Shown one piece after another: positions 51,673-60,414 of a stretch of DNA of 64,000 nt; the stretch's first letter is position 1, and each line of letters starts with the position of its first letter. The position numbers were made by a program, and so were the translations under genes. Origin of the DNA: Rubrobacter aplysinae (GTDB taxonomy: Bacteria; Actinomycetota; Rubrobacteria; Rubrobacterales; Rubrobacteraceae); the NCBI RefSeq assembly GCF_001029505.1, contig NZ_LEKH01000012.1:1-64000 (forward strand). Reading direction: 5' to 3'. Under the pieces are notes generated by a model that made no database searches, was not told where the DNA came from, and was given only the letters and a program-made list of their open reading frames with translations.

Positions 51673-52905
51673 CTAGCTTCCAATGACGTTGTGCTCCGGG
51701 CCGAACGGGAAGCCGGTTATGTTCTCCGCGCCGTCTTCCCCGACGACGAGGATGTCGTGCTCTCGGTAGCCGCCGGCGCCGGGCTCGCCCTCTGGGACCA
51801 TGATCATCGGCTCCATGGAGACGACCATGCCCGGCTCCAGCACCGTTTCGATGTCCTCCCGCAGCTCGAGCCCGGCCTCGCGGCCGTAGTAATGGCCGAG
51901 TACGCCGAAGGAGTGGCCGTAGCCGAAGGTGCGGCTCGAGAGCAGGCCGTGCTCGCGGAAGATCTCGTTCAGCTCGCCCGCGATGTCCATGCAGCGCACG
52001 CCGGGCCTTATCAGCTCCAGGCCGCGCCGGTGAACCTGGCAGTTGACCTCCCACAGCTCCAGTGCCTTCTCCGAGGCCTCGCCGAAGAACAGCGTCCTTT
52101 CGAGTGCGGTGTAGTACCCGGCTATCATGGGAAAGCAGTTCAGGCTCAGGATGTCGCCGTGCTGGACCTCGCGGGAGGTCGGCCAGTTGTGGGCGCCGTC
52201 GGTGTTTATCCCCGACTGGAACCACACCCAGGTGTCGCGCAGCTCGGCGTGGGGGTAGGTGCGGGCGATCTCACGCACCATCGCCTGTGTGCCGGCCAGG
52301 GCGACCTCGTACTCGGGCACGCCCTCGTGTATCGCCTCCACGACCGCTGCGCCGCCGATGTCCGCGACGCGGGCGCCGTTCTTTATGAGGTCTATCTCCT
52401 CGGGGGATTTGATCATACGCTGGGCCATCGTCGCCTGCGAGATGTCCACGAGCTCGGCCTCGGGCAGGGCGTCCTGCACCTTGCGCCTCGTCTCCAGGGT
52501 CATGTCGTCATCCTCGACGCCGAGGCGCAGCCGTGTGAGACCGGCCTCCTCCAGAACCTGCCGCACGGCGTAGAAGAAGTTGTCCCGGTGCCAGTCGGTG
52601 TATACGAGGTTCTCGCCGAAGCTGCGGCGCCAGGGCATGCCGGCGTCTATGTTGGCCGAGAGGGTGATGCTCTCCTCCTGGGTTACCACCAGCCCGTAGC
52701 TGCGGCCAAACTGGGTGTACAGGAAATCGCTGTAGTAGTTGATGTTGTGGTAGGAGGTGAACAGCACTGCCTCTATGCCCTGATCAGCCATGTGCCGCCG
52801 GAGCCTGGCGTTGCGGCGCTCCATCTCCTCGTTCGAGAAGGTGGGCGTCGCCTTCTCTCCGTTGTGGATCAGCTTCGTCTTCGGCAGGTCGCTTATCTGC
52901 TGCAT
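51673..52905 (-). CDS. Creatinase (creatine amidinohydrolase)
   Basis: A 410-residue pita-bread-fold enzyme hydrolysing creatine to sarcosine and urea. Similarity to the Pseudomonas putida enzyme as I remember it is very high across the whole length: FTSYHNINYYSDFLY, the catalytic His in SGINTDGAHN, GDILSLNCFPMIAGYYTALE, RTFGYGHSFGVL and YYGREAGLELREDI. As in true creatinase, the M24 aminopeptidase metal ligands are not all kept, consistent with metal-independent catalysis. ATG 52905 follows AAGGAGAG. 231 bases separate it from the permease. Confidence 0.95.
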   Translation of the reverse strand: MQQISDLPKTKLIHNGEKATPTFSNEEMERRNARLRRHMADQGIEAVLFTSYHNINYYSDFLYTQFGRSYGLVVTQEESITLSANIDAGMPWRRSFGENLVYTDWHRDNFFYAVRQVLEEAGLTRLRLGVEDDDMTLETRRKVQDALPEAELVDISQATMAQRMIKSPEEIDLIKNGARVADIGGAAVVEAIHEGVPEYEVALAGTQAMVREIARTYPHAELRDTWVWFQSGINTDGAHNWPTSREVQHGDILSLNCFPMIAGYYTALERTLFFGEASEKALELWEVNCQVHRRGLELIRPGVRCMDIAGELNEIFREHGLLSSRTFGYGHSFGVLGHYYGREAGLELREDIETVLEPGMVVSMEPMIMVPEGEPGAGGYREHDILVVGEDGAENITGFPFGPEHNVIGS

Positions 52906-53012
52906 GTCGCTCTCCTTCTCTTCTGGGGTTTGAAATACACTCCGCGCCGGACCCTCCGGCCTACGTCATGCCGTATCCTTGCTCAAGATGTCTCTGCTTG
53001 AGGGGGCGTCTC

Positions 53013-53957
53013 TCATCCTCCGGCGTAACCCTGCGTGAAGTGCTCTGAGATGTACTTCTCGCCCTCGTCACAGAGCAGGGTGACTATGTTTTCGAGCTCC
53101 GGGTGCTCTCGGCGCACCCGCCGCGCCGCCACCAGGTTCGCCCCGCTCGAAGGACCGACGAACAGCCCGTAGGTGCGCGCCAGGTGGCGCATCTCGGAGA
53201 CGGCTTCCTCGGAGCTCACGGGCAGCACCCCGTCCACCATACTCCGGTGACGCTCGTAGATGCCGGGCACGAACCCGTCGGAGATTCCTTCCACGAGGTG
53301 CTGGCCGATCTCGCCGCACAGAATGGTGCATGACTCGTCGGGCTCCATCGCAAAGAGCTTCGCCGACGGGTTGACCTCCCTGAAAGCCTGTCCGACGCCC
53401 ACCAGCGTGCCCCCGGTCCCGACGCCCATCACCAGGGCGTCCGGCACGACACCTTCCGGCAAGCCGGCGAGTATCTCCGGGCCGAGCCAGGTCCGGTTCT
53501 CCTCGACGTTGTGCTCGCTCTCGAACTGGGCGGGGCAGAAGTATCCGTCCTGCTGGCCGAGCTCACGAGCCTTTGCCAGCGCCTCGTCAACGTGGAAGTG
53601 GCCGACCTCCAGGACCTCGGCCCCCAGCGCCCGGCTGATTGCGACCCGTTCGCCGGAGAGGCCGGTCGGCATGACGACGAGCATGTTGTAGCCCTTTACC
53701 GCGGCGACCATCGAGAGCGCATTGCCGGTATTTCCACTCGTGGCCTCGACGATGGTGTCTCCGGGCTTTATGCGGCCTTCCTCCTCGGCTTTTTCGATCA
53801 TGTACCGGGCAATCCGGGCCTTTACGGAGCCCGAAGGGTTCAGGTACTCCAGCTTGACGTAGAAGCCCTCAAGCTCTACCAGCGGGGTATTACCTATAGA
53901 GTCCAGCACGTTGTGCGTGACCCCCGGTACGGTGGTCCTGGTCGTGGATGCCGTCAT
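53013..53957 (-). CDS. PLP-dependent cysteine synthase-like enzyme
   Basis: A 314-residue fold-type II PLP enzyme. Lys in KLEYLNPSGSVKARIA forms the Schiff base, SGNTGNALS is the substrate loop, and GVGTGGTLVGVG binds the phosphate. The family includes O-acetylserine sulfhydrylase, cystathionine beta-synthase and several lyases. The active-site loop reads EATSGNTGNA, as in cysteine synthase. Its place between creatinase and the transporter is unexpected for plain cysteine synthesis. It may act on an amino acid derived from the pathway or on glycine/serine metabolism. AGGAGG precedes ATG 53957. 29 bases after the transporter gene. Confidence 0.83.
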   Translation of the reverse strand: MTASTTRTTVPGVTHNVLDSIGNTPLVELEGFYVKLEYLNPSGSVKARIARYMIEKAEEEGRIKPGDTIVEATSGNTGNALSMVAAVKGYNMLVVMPTGLSGERVAISRALGAEVLEVGHFHVDEALAKARELGQQDGYFCPAQFESEHNVEENRTWLGPEILAGLPEGVVPDALVMGVGTGGTLVGVGQAFREVNPSAKLFAMEPDESCTILCGEIGQHLVEGISDGFVPGIYERHRSMVDGVLPVSSEEAVSEMRHLARTYGLFVGPSSGANLVAARRVRREHPELENIVTLLCDEGEKYISEHFTQGYAGG

Positions 53958-53986
53958 CCTTTTACCTCCTTCTCTGTCCTGCGGAC

Positions 53987-55396
53987 CTATAGAGTCTTGT
54001 CCGGTGTGTTATCCACCCTGGTCGCTCTGGCCTCCGGCATGAGGTCCGGTTCTGGCCGGGGGGCGGTATCTGCTGCGGGGCTCTCGTCCTGCTCCTGTTG
54101 CAGGGGCTGCCAGGCCGTCTCTCGTGTCATCAGCATCGCCACCAGGGCTATTATGGCCGCCGCTATCAGGTAGAAGCCGGGGGCGAAGTCGTTGCCGGTC
54201 TGGGCGATGAGGAAGGTGGCGATGAAAGGGGCGGTGCCGCCGAAGATCGCATTTCCGAGGTTGAACGAGAGCGCGAAGCTGCTGTAGCGCACGGTCGTCG
54301 GGAACATCTCGGTGAGGAAGGTGGCGAGCACGCCGTCGTTGCCCGCGAGCATCGCGCCGAGCAGTATCTGGGCGAGTATGGCGAATCCTATGCCCCCGAG
54401 CGACATCAATCCGAACGCCGGGATGGTGAACAACACGAACAGCACGCACGCGCTGATGAGCACGGGCTTCCTGCCGATCCGGTCGCTCAACGATCCCACT
54501 ATCGGCAGCATGATCACGTAGGCGGCAAGCGAGATTATCGTGGTAAGAATCGAGGCGACGGGGTCGAAGCCGAGCTCCTCGGACAGGTAGGTCGGCATGT
54601 AGCTCAGGATCATGTAGAAGCCTACGGCGTTCAGGCACACGATGCCGAATGCGACGAGGATCTGCTTGTAGTTGCGGCGTAGACCCGCGATCAGGGGCGC
54701 CTGTACGGTCTCCCGGCTGCGCTCGAGCTCCTGAAAGAGCGGAGTGTCTTCCAGCTTCAGGCGGATGTAAAGGCCGACTAGCCCGAGCGGACCCGCCGCG
54801 AGAAACGGGAGCCGCCAGCCCCAGCCCTGCAGCGCGGCCTCCCCCAGGTTGAACTGGAGCAGCGAGGCGACGCCGGCTCCCAGTACCAGACCGGCCGCCG
54901 TGCTCGCCGGGACCATGCTCACCAGAAACCCCCGGCGTCCCTCCGGTGCGTACTCCGCTATGAAAGAGCCCGCCCCGGCATACTCGCCGGCGGCTGAGAA
55001 CCCCTGTACCAGCCTGGCGACGAGCAACAGCGCCGGCGCGGCCAGCCCTATCGTGGCGTAGCTGGGTATCAGACCGATAGAGAAGGTCGAGGCGGACATG
55101 ATGATGATCGTTAGCGCCAGGATCCGCTTGCGGCCCAGCTTATCCCCGAAATGACCCCAGAACAGACCGCCTATCGGGCGCACCACGAACGAGACCGCGA
55201 AGACGGCGAAAGCTCCCAGAAGTGCGGCCGTCTCGTTGCCCGAGGCGAAAAATACCGCCCCGATCGTGGCCGCCAGATACCCGTAAGAAGCGTAGTCGAA
55301 CCACTCGATCAGGTTCCCAACCGCCGCGCCCGTAACGGCCCGTCTGACGGCGGAAGCCCGAGCCTCCGGCGCCGCTGCGTCTCCTCGAACCGACAA
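53987..55396 (-). CDS. MFS transporter, metabolite:H+ symporter (MHS) type
   Basis: A 12-helix transporter of 469 residues from TTG 55396. This start is chosen because GGGAGG lies six bases upstream, whereas GTG 55420 would sit almost against the promoter motif. MHS features: GNLIEWFDYASYGYLA in helix 1, GHFGDKLGRKRIL in loop 2-3, VRLVQGFSAAGEY-like segment, and DRIGRKPVL in loop 8-9. ProP-like relatives import zwitterions such as glycine betaine and proline. Creatine or sarcosine are therefore good candidates here. It is the first gene of the leftward catabolic operon. Confidence 0.87.
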   Translation of the reverse strand: MSVRGDAAAPEARASAVRRAVTGAAVGNLIEWFDYASYGYLAATIGAVFFASGNETAALLGAFAVFAVSFVVRPIGGLFWGHFGDKLGRKRILALTIIIMSASTFSIGLIPSYATIGLAAPALLLVARLVQGFSAAGEYAGAGSFIAEYAPEGRRGFLVSMVPASTAAGLVLGAGVASLLQFNLGEAALQGWGWRLPFLAAGPLGLVGLYIRLKLEDTPLFQELERSRETVQAPLIAGLRRNYKQILVAFGIVCLNAVGFYMILSYMPTYLSEELGFDPVASILTTIISLAAYVIMLPIVGSLSDRIGRKPVLISACVLFVLFTIPAFGLMSLGGIGFAILAQILLGAMLAGNDGVLATFLTEMFPTTVRYSSFALSFNLGNAIFGGTAPFIATFLIAQTGNDFAPGFYLIAAAIIALVAMLMTRETAWQPLQQEQDESPAADTAPRPEPDLMPEARATRVDNTPDKTL

Positions 55397-55786
55397 ATCG
55401 TACCTCCCGGCCTTTCCCACAAATACAGTTGCATTTATAGCAACGGTGTTGTGAACAAGGTAAACGCTGGTAATAGGGCTGTCAACGATTCAGGGTAAGT
55501 TTTCACAATTTTTTTGGGACGAGCGCAGATTTGACGGTGTCTGGAATGAGACTCACGCCATGATCCTGGGTAGTCGCGTGTCAGGATCGGCAGTTATCGG
55601 CCATGCGGCTGAGGAAGCTTTTGGAGCTCTTGGATATCTTGGAGGACGCGGAGCGTACCGGATGTATCGCGAGTGGGGAGAGTGGCGTTGGTCCGCGTGG
55701 TGGGGTCTCCCGTGCGGGCGAGTCGGGTTCTGCGTTCGCCGGGATATGCTCACCTTTTGGGAGAGGGTTACATGAGTCGGGCCTAC
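55397..55786. other. Region between transporter and IclR gene
   Basis: It carries the transporter promoter and operator at its left end, a second GTTTTCACAA half-site at 55499-55508, and a T7 run. Short open frames at 55.56-55.84 kb lack ribosome sites and recognisable similarity, and I do not call them genes. Confidence 0.4.
55428..55455 (-). promoter_or_regulatory. Candidate IclR operator and promoter of the catabolic operon
   Basis: Read on the minus strand the site is TTCACAACA-N2-GTTG-N8-GCAAC, with the AT-rich core TATAAA as a likely -10. It contains a 17-base inverted repeat, GTTGC-N7-GCAAC. The same 28-base arrangement (20 of 28 identical) occurs before the GcvT-like gene at 59051-59078. 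It lies 32 bases upstream of the transporter's TTG start. Binding here would block RNA polymerase. Confidence 0.6.
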
Positions 55787-56629
55787 TCAGCTTCCGGGAG
55801 CGTCGGCCTCCGGAGCGTCTACGTGGCTGCCCAGGCTGATCGAGATCCGCTCTGCGGTTTGCCTGACCATCTTTCCCAGGTCGTGGGTGCGGTCTGCGGG
55901 TACGCGGTAACGCGGGGCGGTCAGCAGTACGGCGGCTATTACCCGGTCCCGATTGTCGCGGACGGGGGCAGAGATGCCGGTCTCCTCGAGAGAGGTTTCA
56001 CCGTCGTTGATCGCGTAGCCTCTCTGGAGGATACGGCGTAGGTCCTCGAAAAAGGCGTCGGGGTCCACGGTGGTGCGCTCGGTGAGCCTTTCGAGGCCAC
56101 GTTCGGCGAACTTCTGGGCCTCCTCCGGATCTTCGGCGAGAAAGACCCGCACCGAAGAGCTGGCGGCCTCCGGGTAGCGGGTGCCCACGGGGGAGGTGTG
56201 TTTGACCTTGCGGGGACTTGCGGCCTGCTCGACGCTCACCGTCTCCCGGACACTCCACACGGTGAGCACGGCCGTCTCGCCCGTCTCGCGTGATAGGTCT
56301 TCCAGAAACGGCCGCGCCACGCGCCGCACGTCCATGTTCGCCAGCATCGGGCCTGCGAGTGCGATGACCCCGATGCCGAGCCGGAAACGGCCGCTCGCGG
56401 GGTCCCGCTCGACGAGGCTGGTCTCTTCCAGGGTGGCGAGTATCCGGGATACGGTGCTCTTGTGCAGCTGGAGGCGGCGGGAGATCTCGTTCACCCCGAG
56501 CACCGGCTCCTCCCGGCTAAACGCCTGGAGGACGTATATGCCGTTGCGCAGGGCGGAGGTGCCCGTCTTGGAAGACGCCCCGTTCTCCTCCTGCCGCTCT
56601 ACCGCGTCTCCCGTCGAGCCACGCCCCAT
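55787..56629 (-). CDS. IclR-family transcriptional regulator
   Basis: A 280-residue regulator from ATG 56629, supported by AAGGAG six bases upstream; the frame is open to 56701. The N-terminal winged helix is typical (LQAFSREEPVLGVNEISRRL, LHKSTVSRILATLEETSLVE), followed by the IclR effector domain with DLSRETGETAVLTVW, GYAINDGETSLEETGISAPV and VLLTAPRYRVP. IclR proteins sense small acids or amino compounds and regulate neighbouring catabolic genes. It lies at the end of the glyA-metF strand and near two promoters sharing a CAAC/GTTG motif. It is the obvious regulator of the creatinine/sarcosine genes. Confidence 0.91.
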   Translation of the reverse strand: MGRGSTGDAVERQEENGASSKTGTSALRNGIYVLQAFSREEPVLGVNEISRRLQLHKSTVSRILATLEETSLVERDPASGRFRLGIGVIALAGPMLANMDVRRVARPFLEDLSRETGETAVLTVWSVRETVSVEQAASPRKVKHTSPVGTRYPEAASSSVRVFLAEDPEEAQKFAERGLERLTERTTVDPDAFFEDLRRILQRGYAINDGETSLEETGISAPVRDNRDRVIAAVLLTAPRYRVPADRTHDLGKMVRQTAERISISLGSHVDAPEADAPGS

Positions 56630-56777
56630 ACCAAGCTCCTTACGAATCAGAGTGTCGCGCACCGGGACGCTGACCGTCCAGCGCCCGCCTTCTACCACCA
56701 CCTCGTCATTGTACGGGTGCTCCGCCGATTCTGGGAGAGGCTGTACGGTTTATCTACGTCCCTGCGGACTCCTCCGG

Positions 56778-57656
56778 CTATCCGGCGGGCTGGAATAGTC
56801 CACGCTTCCTGAGCCAGGCTTGCGTGGCGGACACTTGATTGAATGTGTTGATGTGGAACCCGGCGAGGCCGTAGCGAGTATCGCCCATGTAGGGTAGTAG
56901 CGCGTCTATCAGCTCATCCGGACGGTAAGCCCCGGCACCAAACAAGCGTCCGGCGAGCCCGCGCTGTTTGGTCAGGTAGCGCAGAGAGTCTCCGAGCCCG
57001 ATCTTCATCGAGATGCGGAGTAGCCGGGCTTTGCCGACCACGCCGGGTATACCGACGTAGACCGGCAGATCGAACCCGCGCTCGCGGGCCCACTCTATCC
57101 AGCGGAGCACGGCACCGGGGTCGAAGCAGATCTGGGTAACCGCGTAAGAGGCGAACCGCTGCTTCTCCAGCAGAGCCCCGAAAAGGGCCTCCTCCTCTAT
57201 GAGCGGGTGGGGCTCCGGGTAGGCCGGGACCCCGATCCTTTCGAGGCCGTGATCCAACCCGGCCAACGCCCCGAGCAACTCCGCCCCGCTAGAGAAGGAG
57301 CCTGCGGGCTCCTCGGAGTCTCCGCCGATGACGAAGACTTCCCGGATACCCGTTGCCTCCAGCCGCCGCACGACGTCCTCCAGGTGTTCCTCGCTCTCGA
57401 TTAGCCGGGCCGAGAGGTGTGGGATGACCTCCAGCCCCCTCGCGGCCAGCCGCTCCGCGAGCCCCAGCGAGGCGTCCAGCCCGAAAGAGGGGGAGCAGGT
57501 GACGCTCACCCTGGTGCCCGGTGGGAGGGAGTTTGCCTCCCCCGCTGCCCCTTCGGTGGGGATGAGCTCGTAGCGCAGCTCGGGTTGTACAGCGGGAGAA
57601 GCCCGTTTGGAGGCCCGCTGCTCTTTGGCAGTCTTCAGCGATGGTCCGAGTCTCAC
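56778..57656 (-). CDS. Methylenetetrahydrofolate reductase-like protein
   Basis: A 292-residue TIM-barrel flavoprotein of the MTHFR superfamily. Conserved pieces are VSVTCSPSFGLDASLGLAER, VFVIGGDSEEP, GVPAYPEPHP, SYAVTQICFDPGAVLRWIEW and VYVGIPGVVGKARL. Compared with classical MetF the N-terminal E-F-x-P-P motif is missing, so it belongs to a divergent group found with sarcosine or glycine-betaine demethylation genes. It would convert methylene-THF or otherwise dispose of the one-carbon unit released from sarcosine. GTG start, 8 bases after glyA. Confidence 0.78.
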   Translation of the reverse strand: MRLGPSLKTAKEQRASKRASPAVQPELRYELIPTEGAAGEANSLPPGTRVSVTCSPSFGLDASLGLAERLAARGLEVIPHLSARLIESEEHLEDVVRRLEATGIREVFVIGGDSEEPAGSFSSGAELLGALAGLDHGLERIGVPAYPEPHPLIEEEALFGALLEKQRFASYAVTQICFDPGAVLRWIEWARERGFDLPVYVGIPGVVGKARLLRISMKIGLGDSLRYLTKQRGLAGRLFGAGAYRPDELIDALLPYMGDTRYGLAGFHINTFNQVSATQAWLRKRGLFQPAG

Positions 57657-57664
57657 ACTTTCCC

Positions 57665-58966
57665 TTACAGTCCCGGGTATAGCGGGTGACGGTGCATAAG
57701 GGCGCGGCTGCGGTCTAGCAGGGCTGCCCGCTCGGGCTCGAAGTCCTCGCCCAGGGCGGCGGCTATGATGCGCCCGATCTCCCGCATGTCGTCCTCTCCG
57801 AACCCGCGGGTGGTGAGCGCAGAGGTCCCGATCCGCAGACCCGACGGGTTCATGGGGGGCCGCTCGTCGAACGGTATGGCGTTGCGGTTTACCGTGATGC
57901 CGACCTCATCCAGCCGGTCCTCGGCGGTCTTTCCGTCGAGCCCGGTGGAGCCGAGATCCACCAGCACCTGATGCACGTCCGTGCCGCCGGTCAGGATGTT
58001 TATGCCGTTCTCCAGGAGCTCTTCGCCCAGCGCCCGGGCGTTCGCCACCGTCCGGCGCTGGCGCTCCTTGAAACCGTCGCTCGCCGCTATGCGCATGGCG
58101 ACCGCCTTCGCCGCTATGACGTGCATCAGCGGCCCGCCCTGCTGGCCCGGGAATATGGAGCTGTTTATCTTCTTGGCGTACTCTTCACGGCACAGGATCA
58201 TGCCGCTCCGCGGTCCGCCGAGCGTTTTGTGTACCGTGGTGGTCACGACGTCGGCGTGCGGCACCGGGTTCGGGTACTCACCGGCGGCGACCAGCCCGGA
58301 GAAGTGGGCCATATCCACCATGAGCTTCGCCCCGACCTCGTCGGCTATGCGTTTGAAGACAGAGAAGTCCAGGTAGCGCGGGTAGGCCGACCACCCGGCG
58401 ACTATCAGGGACGGCTTGTGCTCGTGGGCGAGGCGCTCGACCTCGTCCATGTCCACCAGACCGCTCTCCCGGTCCACGTGGTAGGCGACGGGGTTGTAGA
58501 GCTTGCCGGAGACGTTCAGCTTCATCCCGTGTGAGAGGTGGCCGCCGTGGTCCAGCGCCAGCCCCAGGAACGTGTCGCCGGGCTCCATGAGCGCCATGTA
58601 CACCGCGTTGTTCGCCTGGGCCCCGGAGTGGGGCTGTACGTTTACGTGCTCGGCCCCGAACACCTCCTTGGCGCGGTCTATGGCGAGCTGCTCCGCCACG
58701 TCAACCTCCTCGCAGCCACCGTAGTAACGCCGGCCCGGATAGCCCTCGGCGTACTTGTTGGTGAGGACCGAGCCCACGGCCTCAAGCACGGCGCGGGGGA
58801 CGAAGTTCTCCGAGGCGATCATCTCCAGCGTGTCACGCTGACGCTCCAGCTCGCGTCCCAGAACCTCGTCTATCTCCGGATCCAGCTCCGAAAGCGGTGC
58901 CATCATGAACTCCCCCGGCAGGTCCGCCGTACCGTTACTCTTCTCGGACGATAGTGGCCAGCTCAT
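57665..58966 (-). CDS. glyA: Serine hydroxymethyltransferase
   Basis: A 433-residue PLP enzyme interconverting glycine plus methylene-THF and serine. Motifs: [51 protein letters not shown], the Schiff-base Lys in [15 protein letters not shown], and [19 protein letters not shown]. The leader of about 20 residues before [15 protein letters not shown] is longer than usual, but GAGGAGGAG lies just before ATG 58966. In this island it would consume the glycine and one-carbon unit from sarcosine to give serine. It is divergent from the GcvT-like gene and shares the operator region with it. Confidence 0.95.
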   Translation of the reverse strand: MSWPLSSEKSNGTADLPGEFMMAPLSELDPEIDEVLGRELERQRDTLEMIASENFVPRAVLEAVGSVLTNKYAEGYPGRRYYGGCEEVDVAEQLAIDRAKEVFGAEHVNVQPHSGAQANNAVYMALMEPGDTFLGLALDHGGHLSHGMKLNVSGKLYNPVAYHVDRESGLVDMDEVERLAHEHKPSLIVAGWSAYPRYLDFSVFKRIADEVGAKLMVDMAHFSGLVAAGEYPNPVPHADVVTTTVHKTLGGPRSGMILCREEYAKKINSSIFPGQQGGPLMHVIAAKAVAMRIAASDGFKERQRRTVANARALGEELLENGINILTGGTDVHQVLVDLGSTGLDGKTAEDRLDEVGITVNRNAIPFDERPPMNPSGLRIGTSALTTRGFGEDDMREIGRIIAAALGEDFEPERAALLDRSRALMHRHPLYPGL

Positions 58967-59050
58967 CTCTCCTCCTCGTTTCTCTCCGCCCGCCCCAAGA
59001 TATTAGGGCGGACCTTCTTGACAACGTGGTTACTAACTTCTAACATAGTT

Positions 59051-59078
59051 TTCACAACAGTGTTGAGTATATTGCAAC
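59051..59078 (+). promoter_or_regulatory. Candidate IclR operator and promoter of the sarcosine operon
   Basis: TTCACAACA-N2-GTTG-N8-GCAAC, with a TATATT box at 59068-59073 as a likely -10. It includes the perfect inverted repeat CAACA-G-TGTTG at 59055-59065. The site matches 20 of 28 positions of the transporter promoter site in the same orientation relative to the gene. It lies in the 140-base divergent region between glyA and the GcvT-like gene and may control both. Confidence 0.6.
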
Positions 59079-59106
59079 GCAAGAGAGCTGGTCAAGGAGG
59101 CAGGAG

Positions 59107-60414
59107 ATGCTGGAGAAGAGGACGCCGCTGTACGACTTTCACCTGCGGGCGGCGCGGGATCTCGTAAAGGGCGGCGGCGACTACATGTTCCCGACCTCCT
59201 ACACCTCGCCGGTGGAGGAGCACCTCAACGTCCGCCGTCACGCCGGCCTGCAGGACCTCTCGACGATGGGCGAGGTAGACATCAAGGGGCCGGGCTCGGA
59301 GCGTCTGGTACGGCGGCTCCTGGTGAACGAGGTACAGGACATGGAGCCCGGCCAGCTCCGGTACACGACCATGTGCAACGAAGAGGGCGGCATCGTAGAC
59401 GACGTTACCGTGTACAAGTTCGACGACGAGCACTTCATGATCGTGGTCAGCTCCGGGCCGCGGGCCAAGAGCTACCGTTGGATCCGGGACCACGCCGAAG
59501 GCTCAAGCGCCTACGTGACCGACGTAACCGCCTCGCTCGCCCTGCTCTCCGTACAGGGTCCTCTCTCGCGCATGTATCTAAAGAGCGTGGTGGAGGGCGT
59601 GGATCTCGACACCCTCCGGTTCTTCCGGTTCGCCCCGGCCACCATCGGCGGGGTAGAGATACTCGTGTCGCGCTCGGGATACACCGGCGAGCTCGGGTAC
59701 GAGCTGTACGTGCCAAGCGATCAGGCCGGGCCGGTCTGGGAGTACATCCTCTCCACGGGCCGGGAGTTTGACCTCAGACCCTACGGCTTGGAGGCGATGC
59801 AGTCTCTACGCATCGAGAAGGCGCTGCCGCTGTACGGGCCGGACATCAGCGAGGACTACACCCCGTTCCACCTCGGGCTCGACGGGTGGATCAAGTTCAA
59901 AAAGCGGGACTTCATCGGGCGCGAGGCGCTACTCAGGGCTCAGGAGCAGGGGCTGGACAAGCGCTGGGTCGGGCTCACACTGGACAGCGAGATACCGGCA
60001 ACCAAGGACGACGCGATCTACGCCATCGGCGACGTATCCACCTTCCGCGAGCTCGTCGAGAACGGCGCAGAGGCCGGGGATTACGAGGACGAGTTCCTCG
60101 CCGGAGACCGGAAGGTCGGCTACGTAACCTCAAGCACCTACGGGCCGTCCGTGAACAAGATGCTCGCGCTCGCCTACGTGGACACCGCCCACGCCTGGCC
60201 CGGCGGTAACTTGCTAGTGGAGATCGGCGGCCGCCCCGTGCCCGCGAAGGTCACGCAGACTCCATTCTTCGACGCGGAGTTCGCCCGGCCTCGCTCAAAG
60301 CCCGAGGACGATCTGGGCCGCTCCAAGCCCTCGCCCTCGCCGGTGCCGGCCCTGTACAACCGGCCGGGCATGGATTTCCGTACGCCCGCCCATTCCGGTA
60401 ACGGGAGGTCGTGA
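59107..60414 (+). CDS. GcvT-like folate-dependent aminomethyltransferase
   Basis: A 435-residue protein of the GcvT/dimethylglycine-oxidase C-domain family. Motifs: EEHLNVRRHAGLQDLSTMGEV, NEEGGIVDDVTVYKF (folate site), GYTGELGYELYV, GLEAMQSLRIEKALPLYG and GREALLRAQEQGLDKRWVGL. The C-terminal 40 residues are a polar Pro/Ser-rich tail. GcvT itself is usually about 360-370 residues. It is translationally coupled to monomeric sarcosine oxidase, so it probably transfers the methyl-derived carbon of sarcosine to tetrahydrofolate, as the GcvT-like domain does within heterotetrameric sarcosine oxidase. AAGGAGG precedes ATG 59107. Confidence 0.88.
   Translation: MLEKRTPLYDFHLRAARDLVKGGGDYMFPTSYTSPVEEHLNVRRHAGLQDLSTMGEVDIKGPGSERLVRRLLVNEVQDMEPGQLRYTTMCNEEGGIVDDVTVYKFDDEHFMIVVSSGPRAKSYRWIRDHAEGSSAYVTDVTASLALLSVQGPLSRMYLKSVVEGVDLDTLRFFRFAPATIGGVEILVSRSGYTGELGYELYVPSDQAGPVWEYILSTGREFDLRPYGLEAMQSLRIEKALPLYGPDISEDYTPFHLGLDGWIKFKKRDFIGREALLRAQEQGLDKRWVGLTLDSEIPATKDDAIYAIGDVSTFRELVENGAEAGDYEDEFLAGDRKVGYVTSSTYGPSVNKMLALAYVDTAHAWPGGNLLVEIGGRPVPAKVTQTPFFDAEFARPRSKPEDDLGRSKPSPSPVPALYNRPGMDFRTPAHSGNGRS

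Noticed and set aside
55560-55839. Short overlapping ORFs before the IclR gene
   Set aside because: No ribosome sites, no recognisable similarity, and partial overlap with the end of the IclR gene.
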